In this document: in pieces, positions 1 through 5,267 of the stretch
How positions within the stretch are numbered: the stretch's first letter is position 1
How the letters are laid out: every line of letters begins with the position of its first letter
DNA from: DATFGK01 sp046712825
Lineage (GTDB): Bacteria > Actinomycetota > AC-67
DNA length: 7,817 nt
Assembly (NCBI GenBank): GCA_046712825.1
Contig: JBKKCR010000162.1
Span: forward strand, 1 to 7,817
Direction of reading: 5' to 3'
Notes under the pieces: model-generated
What the model saw: the letters and a program-made list of their open reading frames with translations, nothing else
What the model was told of the DNA's origin: nothing
Database searches by the model: none
Made by a program: the position numbers and the translations under genes

Positions 1-3
1 GCG

Positions 4-15
4 TCGGCGCGCCGA
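4..15. other. 12-bp perfect palindrome at the left edge
   Basis: TCGGCGCGCCGA is its own reverse complement. It lies in the 58 bp beyond the peptidase stop, which hold no other recognisable feature. There is no T-tract, so it is not a clear terminator. It may belong to a gene outside the window or be a chance product of high GC. Confidence 0.3.
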
Positions 16-58
16 TACCCGGTGACCCGTTGAAGGAACCCGCTCATGCCGGGCGAGC

Positions 59-1024
59 CTACAGCCGGATCGTCCGCAGCGTCTCCCATGCGATCCGGCC
101 CATCCGGCTCACGGAAGCACGTTGCACGACGGACATCACGTCTTGGGGGGTGTGCAGCGTGTCGTGCTCGCCGGACCAGAGCCACGCCACCACGTAACCG
201 GCGCGCTCGAACGGCGCGTGATCCGAGAAGAACCCGGTTACGATCCGCTTCTGCGACGGAAGCTTCAGCCGCTTCCCCGTCGCGACGGCGGCGTCCACGA
301 AGTCGCCCCCGGTCAGCGCGGCGTGGCAGATGTAGGCGATGGGGCCGGCGCCGATCATGTCGAGCACGAGCACGCCTTTCAAAGCTTTGCCCTCGGCTTT
401 GCTCATGTTCGCCAGGAAGTAGCGGGAGCCGAACGTCGCTCCCCCCACGCCCGGCCGGCGCCGCTCCTCCCCGCCGAACAGAACGAAGATCGTCGGCATC
501 ACCGGTGGCGTGATGCTCGCGACCCGCGCGAGCTCGAGCAGCACCGCCGATCCGCTGCCGTTGTCGTTCGCGCCGCGCGTGACGGCGACCGTGTCGAGGT
601 GACCCCCGACGAGGAGATGCGGCTTCTTGGGGTCGTAGCCCGGCGGCGCAGCGATCACGTTCTGCGTCTCGCCTTCGGGGACCGCGACCCCCTGGCTCTC
701 GCCGGCGGGAAGAGGGATCGTCTGTCTCGTCACCGTGTAGCCGAACGACTTGAACTGGCCGGCGGCGTAGTTCGCCGCTTTCCGGAACCCGGCCGAGCCG
801 GCCTCGCGGATGCCGATCGCCTCGACGAGGTGGCGCAAGTGACCGAAGGCGCGGTCCGTGTTGAAGGCGGCCGGCTTCGGGGTCGGGGTAGGGACCGGTG
901 CCGGCGTTGGGGTCGGCGAGACGCTGGGAGTCGGCTGAGGAATCGCGGCCGGCGTGCGGGTACACGCCGGCACGACGAGGGCTGCGGCGGCGAGGAAAGC
1001 AAGGAGTCGGAGTCGCTTCTGCAT
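59..1024 (-). CDS. Exported M28-family zinc metallopeptidase, lipoprotein
   Basis: Predicted Zn-dependent aminopeptidase/carboxypeptidase of the M28 family, tethered to the outer face of the membrane. The 321-residue product has a basic N-terminus, a hydrophobic stretch (7-19) and a lipobox VPAC with Cys21, so it should be lipidated. A Pro/Thr/Ser-rich linker (about 25-51) follows, then the catalytic domain. All expected M28 ligands are visible: H142 and D144 in GGHLD, bridging D154 in GANDNGSG, general base E186 and ligand E187 in GGEE, D222 in LDMIG, and H291 in LHTPQD. The length is normal for a compact M28 enzyme. It ends in TAG; the ATG at 1024 is chosen because the signal peptide begins there, although no strong ribosome-binding site precedes it. 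It is divergent from the next gene across 62 bp. The substrate cannot be told from sequence; peptide scavenging is the plain inference. The family call is secure. Confidence 0.93.
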   Translation of the reverse strand: MQKRLRLLAFLAAAALVVPACTRTPAAIPQPTPSVSPTPTPAPVPTPTPKPAAFNTDRAFGHLRHLVEAIGIREAGSAGFRKAANYAAGQFKSFGYTVTRQTIPLPAGESQGVAVPEGETQNVIAAPPGYDPKKPHLLVGGHLDTVAVTRGANDNGSGSAVLLELARVASITPPVMPTIFVLFGGEERRRPGVGGATFGSRYFLANMSKAEGKALKGVLVLDMIGAGPIAYICHAALTGGDFVDAAVATGKRLKLPSQKRIVTGFFSDHAPFERAGYVVAWLWSGEHDTLHTPQDVMSVVQRASVSRMGRIAWETLRTIRL

Positions 1025-1086
1025 CCGTGTTCGATGGTATCGGCAGCCGAGAGAGGTCGCCGCACGTTCCTGCCCCAGCGTCCGAA

Positions 1087-1875
1087 ATGCCCGGCACGGA
1101 TACAGTGACCGCCATCGCGAAGAGACGGATCGTCACAGTGGCCCTGGCGCTGGCCGCACTCGCGGCTGCCTCCGCGTACGGCGGCTGGACGGCCGGCCGA
1201 TCGGGGATCGACCGAGTCGCGGTGCTCGAACGGCGCGTGCATGCGCTTGAGTTGAACGCGTCCGCGATCTCGGCCGAGCGCGATCGCCTCAAAGCCGACC
1301 GCGATCGCCTCGAGACGCGGCTCGCGGCCCTGGATTCCCCCCCGGGGGCCTGCCCGCAAGCAACGATCTCGACGCTCGAAGCCAGCCTGCTCGCGCAGTA
1401 CATCGTGGAGTATCCGTGCGGCTGGAGCGTGCTCGAAGAGCCCCTTCAACGCCCCGAGGACGGGTCGCCGCGGGCGGGGCTCATGGTCGATCACCTCTTC
1501 TTCAGCGCCTTCCCGATCTCCAAGATCCCGCGCGAGGGTCCCCTCACTGAGATCACGGTCGACGGCTGGTACGACGACGTAAGCGCTGAGGGCGAGGCGC
1601 TTCCCGCGTTCGACGCGTGGGCGGAGGAAGCACGCGGCCGTTTCACCCAGACGACCGAGGCCGGGTTCCGGAACCGTTTCGGGATCCCGATATTGAAGAT
1701 CGACGGGAGCATGACGGCGTTCGACGAGCCGAAGCCCGCGCTTCTCTACCTATGGGAGCACATCGACGGGGAAGGCGCGCGCCGGATCTACGAGGCGTTC
1801 ACGCTCGACCCGAGCCGGAGCGTCAGGACGGCGATCGAAGCGCTGGTTCGATCCTTCCGGGTGCCCGGAGGCTGA
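1087..1875 (+). CDS. Membrane-anchored coiled-coil protein of unknown function
   Basis: Not recognised as a named family. From the ATG at 1087 the product is 262 residues: a short basic cytoplasmic end (KRR at 12-14), one transmembrane helix (about 15-35), a charged coiled coil (about 42-82, heptads such as ERDRLKA/DRDRLET), then an extracytoplasmic domain from about 88 to 260 with two early cysteines (C89, C111) that could pair. The domain opens with EYPCGWSV and closes with ALVRSFRV, which recalls the layout of PsbP/Mog1-like domains (a 'P-x-GW' opening and a terminal amphipathic helix); that is a weak inference. The reading frame stays open upstream over the peptidase gene, so the start is uncertain. 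GTG at 1105 is an alternative; both keep the basic flank and helix. It is divergent from the peptidase, and its last 53 bp overlap the convergent membrane gene. Confidence 0.72.
   Translation: MPGTDTVTAIAKRRIVTVALALAALAAASAYGGWTAGRSGIDRVAVLERRVHALELNASAISAERDRLKADRDRLETRLAALDSPPGACPQATISTLEASLLAQYIVEYPCGWSVLEEPLQRPEDGSPRAGLMVDHLFFSAFPISKIPREGPLTEITVDGWYDDVSAEGEALPAFDAWAEEARGRFTQTTEAGFRNRFGIPILKIDGSMTAFDEPKPALLYLWEHIDGEGARRIYEAFTLDPSRSVRTAIEALVRSFRVPGG
1276..1317 (+). repeat. 21-bp near-duplicated heptad unit within the coiled coil
   Basis: Two adjacent 21-base units (1276-1296 and 1297-1317) encode successive heptads ERDRLKA and DRDRLET of the coiled coil in the orphan membrane protein. Both contain CGCGATCGCCTC, at exactly one-heptad spacing. 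This looks like an in-frame duplication that lengthened the coiled coil, or else convergence under strong codon bias. Confidence 0.6.
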
Positions 1876-2323
1876 GCGCGACCGACGTGATGATCAAGAT
1901 AGCCGCGCCGCCGATCACGATCCAGATGCCGGGGCCGAGCCGCGCCGGGAAGGGAACCACCGCGCTCGGGTCGAGCGGAGCTCCCCCACTCGAGAAGAGC
2001 CGCGCGATCACGCGCGCCGCATTCTCGGGGATACGCGTCGCGTAATAGGCCGCGAGCGCCGCAGACCCCAGCCCGCATGCCGCCGCCGCGACGGCGAGAT
2101 CACGGCCGCGCACGCGCGCGAAAGCGACGAGCAGAACCAGCGCCAGCCCGCCGAGAAGCACCGTGAGCTTCCCCTCGTCCTGCAAGCCGTAGCCGGTCGC
2201 CGATCCGATCAGCGGCTGCGGGACGTACAGCCACGGCAGCGCCGAACCGACCGTGACGGCGAGCGCGCCCATCGCGGCCAGGCCGAGGCGTCGGTCCTCG
2301 ACGAACGCCAGGATGAGGTTCAT
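1823..2323 (-). CDS. Small four-helix membrane protein, end of the trpE unit
   Basis: A 166-residue integral membrane protein of unknown function. Hydrophobic segments lie near 13-33, 53-70, 74-93 and 130-151. A first-loop signature ALPWLYV and a GYGLQDEGKL stretch precede helix 2, a layout seen in small actinobacterial membrane proteins. A polar loop (about 97-128) separates helices 3 and 4, and the tail is basic. Its ATG overlaps the stop of the upstream membrane gene as ATGA, so translation is probably coupled. The 3' end overlaps the convergent orphan gene by 53 bp. Its helix pattern, and a GPG motif just before helix 4, match the upstream neighbour (RLGPGIW here, GAGPGVT there), which suggests the two are diverged duplicates. 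The role is unknown; regulation with trpE is inferred from the overlaps. It may be a distant relative of the Trp-associated membrane proteins. Confidence 0.82.
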   Translation of the reverse strand: MNLILAFVEDRRLGLAAMGALAVTVGSALPWLYVPQPLIGSATGYGLQDEGKLTVLLGGLALVLLVAFARVRGRDLAVAAAACGLGSAALAAYYATRIPENAARVIARLFSSGGAPLDPSAVVPFPARLGPGIWIVIGGAAILIITSVALSLRAPGRIEPALRSPS

Positions 2324-2859
2324 GCGGCGGCGCCTTTGTCCGGCGGCTCGGGCATCCGCATCTTAGGGACGGTTCGCCCCGCGATCGCGCCGGTGATCGA
2401 CGAGAGGCCGGCCAGAGCCGCGCCGCCTGCGGTGACGCCGGGCCCGGCACCGCTTCTCACTTGGAAAGCTGGAAGCTCGCTCCCCACGTCTTTCTGTATG
2501 AGCCGGGACGCGCGAGCGGTGGAGTCGGAGCGCGCCACCGAGACGCCGATCCCGATCCCGATCGCGAGCGCGAGGCCGAGAGCACCGAGCCCGAGACGGC
2601 CTTTCGGTCCGACCACGAGCCAGCCGAGCGGCACCAACGCCAGCAGCAGCCCCAGCCCGAAAAGGTAGCCGGCGCCGATGTCCGCGCCGTTGAACGGCAC
2701 CTCACCGCGTCCGAGGAAGATCGGAGGGAGGCCCGGCGCGTTCACCGGGGCTCCGCGCAAGGACACGTCGACCCACGCCATCCTGGTGCCCGCCGCGACC
2801 ACCATCCCGCCCACGATCACACCTGCGCCGGCGAGCGTCAGACGGCCGACAGGGGTCAG
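2320..2859 (-). CDS. Trp-operon-associated-like membrane protein following trpE
   Basis: A four-helix membrane protein (helices near 7-28, 61-83, 88-109 and 138-160 if translation begins at 2859) with a basic tail. Its place directly after trpE, its size and its topology fit the actinobacterial tryptophan-associated transmembrane protein group (Trp_oprn_chp), whose function is unestablished; similarity by eye is only moderate. The start is a real question. The frame is open far into trpE, but that upstream translation is a shadow. CTG at 2859 overlaps the trpE stop (CTGA) and sits five bases after a strong GAGGAG site at 2865-2870. Standard alternatives are GTG at 2820 and ATG at 2805, which shorten helix 1 and lack a comparably spaced site. 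The stop overlaps the next ATG (ATGA). About 179 residues from CTG, 166 from GTG 2820, 161 from ATG 2805. Confidence 0.78.
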   Translation of the reverse strand: MTPVGRLTLAGAGVIVGGMVVAAGTRMAWVDVSLRGAPVNAPGLPPIFLGRGEVPFNGADIGAGYLFGLGLLLALVPLGWLVVGPKGRLGLGALGLALAIGIGIGVSVARSDSTARASRLIQKDVGSELPAFQVRSGAGPGVTAGGAALAGLSSITGAIAGRTVPKMRMPEPPDKGAAA

Positions 2860-4343
2860 GAGAGCTCCTCGGCCGCCTTGATCGCCGATAGCAACGCGCG
2901 CGCCTTGTTGCGGCACTCGTCGTCCTCGGCTTCGGGGACGCTGTCCGCCACGATCCCGGCGCCGGCCTGCACGTACGCCGTGCCGCGCGATATCAGCGCC
3001 GTGCGCAGGGTGATGCAGGTATCGATGTTGCCGGAGAAGTCGAAGTAACCGACCGCCCCAGCGTACGGGCCGCGCCGCGAGCCCTCGAGCTCGTCGATGA
3101 TCTCCATCGCGCGGATCTTCGGTGCGCCGCTCACGGTGCCGGCCGGGAATGCCCACTTGAAGGCGTCGAACGCGGTCCGGTCTGGCTCGATCTCGCCGTG
3201 CACCTCGCTGACGATGTGCATCACATGCGAGTAACGCTCGACCTGCATGAGCTCCGACACCCGCACCGTGCCCGGCGTACACACCCGTCCGAGGTCGTTC
3301 CGCGCCAGGTCCACGAGCATCACATGCTCGGCGCGCTCCTTCTCGTCGGCGAGAAGCTCCTCGGCGAGCTTGCGGTCCTCTTCCTCGGTCGCGCCACGCG
3401 GGCGGGTGCCGGCGATCGGCCGGATGATCGCCTGGCGCCCGACGACCTTGACGTGCGGCTCGGGCGAGGAACCGACGACCGCGACGTCGGGGAAGTTCAA
3501 GAAGAACATGTACGGGCTGGGGTTGATGAGGCGAAGCACGCGGTACACGTCGAACGGATCGGCTTCGGTGGGCATCTCGAAGCGCTGGGACACCACGCAC
3601 TGGAAGATGTCGCCCGCAGCGATGTGCTCCTTCACCTTGGCGACGCTGGCGACGAACGCGTCGCGCCCGACGTTGGAACGCACGTCGCCGACGTCGGCTT
3701 CGAGCGTCGGCGAGACCGGCTTCCCTTGGGTCGGCGTGCTCGCGAGACGGCCGACGAGCGCTTCCGCGCGCTCGACCGCCTCGTCGTACTGCGCCGCCGG
3801 GTCGTCGCCGATCGCGACGTTCGAGATGACGGTGAGCCGCTGCCGAAGGTGGTCGAACACGAGCAGGCTTCCCGTGAAGAGCAGCCACAGCTCCGGGAGG
3901 CCGAGGTCGTCGGTCGTCGTCTGCGGCAGCTTCTCGATGAAGCGCACGGTGTCGTATCCGATGTAGCCGACTGCGCCGCCGTGAAGCGGCGGCAAGCCGG
4001 GCAGGGCAGGCGCCCGGTAGGCATCCAGCGCTCGCTCGACCGCGGTGAGCGGGTCGGGCGCGGTCTTGGCTTCAGCCGGGGCATCGCCTTCGAACGTGAC
4101 TTTGCCGTCGCGGGATGTCATGACCAGGAACGGGTCGACTCCGATGAACGAGTACCGGCCCCAGCGCTCGCCGTGCTCGACCGACTCCAGCAGGAACGAG
4201 TTCGGCACGTTGCCGAGTTTCTTGTAGGCGCCGACCGGCGTTTCGAGGTCGCCGAGCACCTCGCGCCAGACCGGCACGAGCGTGTGCTCTTTCGCGAGGC
4301 GGAGGAACTCCTCGCGGCTCGGCGAGTACTGCGGTGCGCCCAT
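2856..4343 (-). CDS. trpE: Anthranilate synthase component I
   Basis: Large subunit of anthranilate synthase. It converts chorismate to anthranilate in the first step of tryptophan synthesis, using ammonia delivered by TrpG, and acts in the cytoplasm. The 495 residues are full length. The N-terminal domain has LLESVE (51-56), the family's tryptophan-binding feedback segment. The chorismate-binding domain shows SQRF (252-255), NPSPY (274-278), SSPE (292-295), PIAGT (309-313), a DEKERAEH...DLARND block (333-350), PAGTVSGAPK (400-409) and GAGIVADS (461-468). The Ala in PIAGT, where PabB enzymes carry Lys, favours TrpE over aminodeoxychorismate synthase. The ATG at 4343 gives a normal N-terminus (SREEFLRLAKEHTLVPVWRE at 9-28) but has only a weak ribosome-binding site. 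It is first in a unit with two membrane genes. No trpG, trpC, trpB or trpA is visible, so the pathway genes must lie elsewhere. Confidence 0.97.
   Translation of the reverse strand: MGAPQYSPSREEFLRLAKEHTLVPVWREVLGDLETPVGAYKKLGNVPNSFLLESVEHGERWGRYSFIGVDPFLVMTSRDGKVTFEGDAPAEAKTAPDPLTAVERALDAYRAPALPGLPPLHGGAVGYIGYDTVRFIEKLPQTTTDDLGLPELWLLFTGSLLVFDHLRQRLTVISNVAIGDDPAAQYDEAVERAEALVGRLASTPTQGKPVSPTLEADVGDVRSNVGRDAFVASVAKVKEHIAAGDIFQCVVSQRFEMPTEADPFDVYRVLRLINPSPYMFFLNFPDVAVVGSSPEPHVKVVGRQAIIRPIAGTRPRGATEEEDRKLAEELLADEKERAEHVMLVDLARNDLGRVCTPGTVRVSELMQVERYSHVMHIVSEVHGEIEPDRTAFDAFKWAFPAGTVSGAPKIRAMEIIDELEGSRRGPYAGAVGYFDFSGNIDTCITLRTALISRGTAYVQAGAGIVADSVPEAEDDECRNKARALLSAIKAAEELS
2865..2870 (-). promoter_or_regulatory. 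Strong Shine-Dalgarno GAGGAG inside the trpE 3' end
   Basis: On the minus strand GAGGAG lies within the last codons of trpE, five bases before the CTG at 2859. It is the best ribosome-binding site in the neighbourhood and is the main reason to place the start of the following membrane gene at the CTGA overlap rather than at the later GTG or ATG. The same bases encode the Glu-Glu near the TrpE C-terminus, so the match could be coincidental. Confidence 0.5.
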
Positions 4344-4379
4344 GTCGGCAGGGAGTCTAGACGACGGCTTGAGGGGGTT

Positions 4380-4423
4380 CAGCCTTTACATCCCAGCGTA
4401 GATGCTTCCGCGTAACGGCTGGG
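4380..4423 (-). promoter_or_regulatory. Possible alternative hairpins in the trpE leader
   Basis: As trpE leader RNA, CCCAGC (4418-4423 complement) can pair with GCTGGG (4392-4397 complement), giving a 6-bp stem with a 20-base loop. The same segment can instead pair its CAGCC (4417-4421 complement) with GGCTG (4380-4384 complement). The two pairings exclude each other. No T-tract follows, so this is not a plain terminator; a translational switch or chance are both possible. Confidence 0.25.
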
Positions 4424-4450
4424 GGGACCGACCTCTTTCCCGCGATGTCA

Positions 4451-4482
4451 GACAACGTGACGTCACTCGGTTTTGACAACGT
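4451..4482. promoter_or_regulatory. Palindrome flanked by direct repeats, candidate operator
   Basis: GACAACGT occurs at 4451-4458 and 4475-4482 (24 bp apart, same orientation), and a perfect 10-bp palindrome GTGACGTCAC spans 4457-4466. The right copy overlaps a consensus -35 hexamer TTGACA (4473-4478), although no good -10 stands 16-18 bp downstream. The position between divergent genes suits a repressor or activator site. No specific regulator is recognised. Confidence 0.35.
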
Positions 4483-4532
4483 CCGAGAGCGCTGTGGAGA
4501 GGAGGAGCAGACCGGACCCAGAGGTCACAGAA

Positions 4533-4554
4533 ATATGGTTCTTATGATATGGTT
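4533..4554 (+). promoter_or_regulatory. Direct repeats and -10 element before vapB, candidate auto-operator
   Basis: ATATGGTT is repeated at 4533-4540 and 4547-4554 with a 14-bp period, in an AT-rich block that stands out from the GC-rich surroundings. TATGAT (4543-4548) resembles a -10 hexamer. If it is one, transcription would begin about seven bases before the vapB ATG, giving a near-leaderless mRNA, which fits the lack of a Shine-Dalgarno site. RHH antitoxins usually bind such repeats to repress their own operon. Confidence 0.45.
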
Positions 4555-4561
4555 ATCTGTC

Positions 4562-4798
4562 ATGAAAACGACACTGAACTTGGACGATCAACTCTTCCGT
4601 ACCGCGAAGAAGTTGGCGGCCGAGCGCGGCGTCACGCTCACTCAGATCATCGAGGATGCGCTGCGAGCGGCCCTCACCGAGCCTCCCCTCAGGAAGCCGT
4701 ACCGCCTGCGCCTGATCACGGTAAAGGGGAAACGGCCGCTCCCGGTGGACGTCGCCGATAGGGATGCGCTTTACGACTGGATGGAAAGACGACCATGA
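4562..4798 (+). CDS. vapB: VapB-type ribbon-helix-helix antitoxin
   Basis: Antitoxin of a type II toxin-antitoxin pair. The 78-residue product has an N-terminal ribbon-helix-helix DNA-binding domain: strand MKTTLNLDD (1-9), helix QLFRTAKKLAAER (10-22), then GVTLTQIIEDALRAAL (23-38). The C-terminal part (about 41-78, basic then acidic, ending DWMERRP) should wrap and inhibit the toxin. In this family the antitoxin also represses its own promoter. The start is ATG 4562 because the RHH strand normally begins at the initiator. The frame stays open upstream to 4445, but the extra residues look nothing like the family. No Shine-Dalgarno site is visible, and a -10-like TATGAT lies very close, suggesting near-leaderless translation. 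The toxin gene begins 16 bp downstream. The exact VapB subgroup is not determined. Confidence 0.88.
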   Translation: MKTTLNLDDQLFRTAKKLAAERGVTLTQIIEDALRAALTEPPLRKPYRLRLITVKGKRPLPVDVADRDALYDWMERRP

Positions 4799-4814
4799 CG
4801 AGGCCGGTGTCTCT

Positions 4815-5267
4815 TTGATCGCGGTCGATACGAACGTCCTCGTCTACGCGCATCGCGAAGAGGCCCCAGAGCACTCCGTCGCCCTCGCCGCGGTCACCGC
4901 GCTTGCCGAAGGCCCGGCGGCGTGGGCCCTTCCCATATTCGTCCTCGCCGAGTTCCTTCGGGTCGTGACGCATCCGCGGATGACGCCGCCGACACCGACA
5001 TCTGACGCGGTCAGGGTGCTCGACCGGTTGCTCGACAGCCCGAGCGTGCAGCTCTTGTCCCCCGGCACCCGCTACTGGGAGATTCTGAAGGAGGCGACGG
5101 GGGACGCGGCCGTGCGCGGGAACCTCTTCATCGACGCGCAGATCGCGGCTGTGTGTCTGGAGCACGGAGCGACGACGATCCTCACCGAGGACCGGGACTT
5201 CCGCCGGTTCGAAAGCATCACGGTCCGACGGCTGGGACCGTCCGACGAATCTCCGCGCCGCCGCTAG
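4815..5267 (+). CDS. vapC: VapC-type PIN-domain toxin ribonuclease
   Basis: PIN-domain endoribonuclease expected to cleave RNA (tRNA or rRNA in studied VapCs) with Mg or Mn, and to be neutralised by the adjacent antitoxin. From TTG 4815 the product is 150 residues, a normal VapC length, beginning MIAVDTNVLVYAHRE. The acidic residues are present: D5, E46 (LAEFLR), D107 (NLFIDAQIAA) and D126/D128 in TEDRDF. The TTG is chosen because the PIN strand normally begins the protein and GAGG lies at 4800-4803. An ATG at 4764 in the same frame would add 17 residues overlapping vapB out of frame, and is less likely. The stop TAG (5265-5267) shares CTAG with the stop of the convergent cyclase gene, so no terminator can fit between them. 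Confidence 0.9.
   Translation: MIAVDTNVLVYAHREEAPEHSVALAAVTALAEGPAAWALPIFVLAEFLRVVTHPRMTPPTPTSDAVRVLDRLLDSPSVQLLSPGTRYWEILKEATGDAAVRGNLFIDAQIAAVCLEHGATTILTEDRDFRRFESITVRRLGPSDESPRRR

Larger units (their letters stand above)
4344..4561. promoter_or_regulatory. Divergent control region between trpE and vapB
   Basis: This 218-bp gap is the longest non-coding stretch and must hold the promoters of trpE (leftward) and vapBC (rightward). It contains an 8-bp palindrome GTCTAGAC (4355-4362) just before trpE, a possible hairpin (4392-4423), a 10-bp palindrome GTGACGTCAC (4457-4466) flanked by two GACAACGT copies (4451-4458, 4475-4482), a plus-strand TTGACA (4473-4478), and an AT-rich block (4531-4560) with direct repeats next to vapB. 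A frame open from 4445 into vapB is judged non-coding. No tandem Trp codons of a leader peptide were seen. Confidence 0.6.

Noticed and set aside
122..1108. Long plus-strand open frame opposite the M28 peptidase
   Set aside because: Antisense shadow in high-GC DNA. Its translation is Arg/Pro-rich with no family resemblance, while the minus frame has a complete signal peptide and all zinc ligands.
1280..1308. Two GCGATCGC octamers (HIP1-like)
   Set aside because: Both fall in the coiled-coil repeat and encode the same residues. Two copies in one coding repeat do not indicate a cyanobacterial HIP1 genome.
2860..3888. N-terminal extension of the first membrane protein's frame deep into trpE
   Set aside because: This stretch is an Arg/Ala-rich alternative frame of trpE. 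Recognisable membrane-protein sequence begins only around the trpE stop.
3198..4415. 405-codon plus-strand open frame opposite trpE
   Set aside because: Antisense to an unmistakable TrpE; composition dominated by Arg, Val, His and Asp with no domain pattern.
4457..4466. CRP/cAMP receptor site linking the cyclases to trpE or vapBC
   Set aside because: The palindrome contains TGACGTCA without the 6-bp centre expected of TGTGA-N6-TCACA, so it cannot be called a CRP site despite the nearby cyclases.
4380..4480. Possible c-di-AMP (ydaO-type) riboswitch on the plus strand
   Set aside because: Short resemblances such as GGGGGACC appear, but the other conserved blocks of that motif (the GGGGTGAATCC-like part and the full 3' core) are missing, and the downstream gene is vapB, an unlikely target.
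4445..4561. N-terminal extension of the antitoxin
   Set aside because: In frame, but it would precede the RHH strand with unrelated sequence and cover the promoter-like block and repeats. The ATG at 4562 fits the family start.
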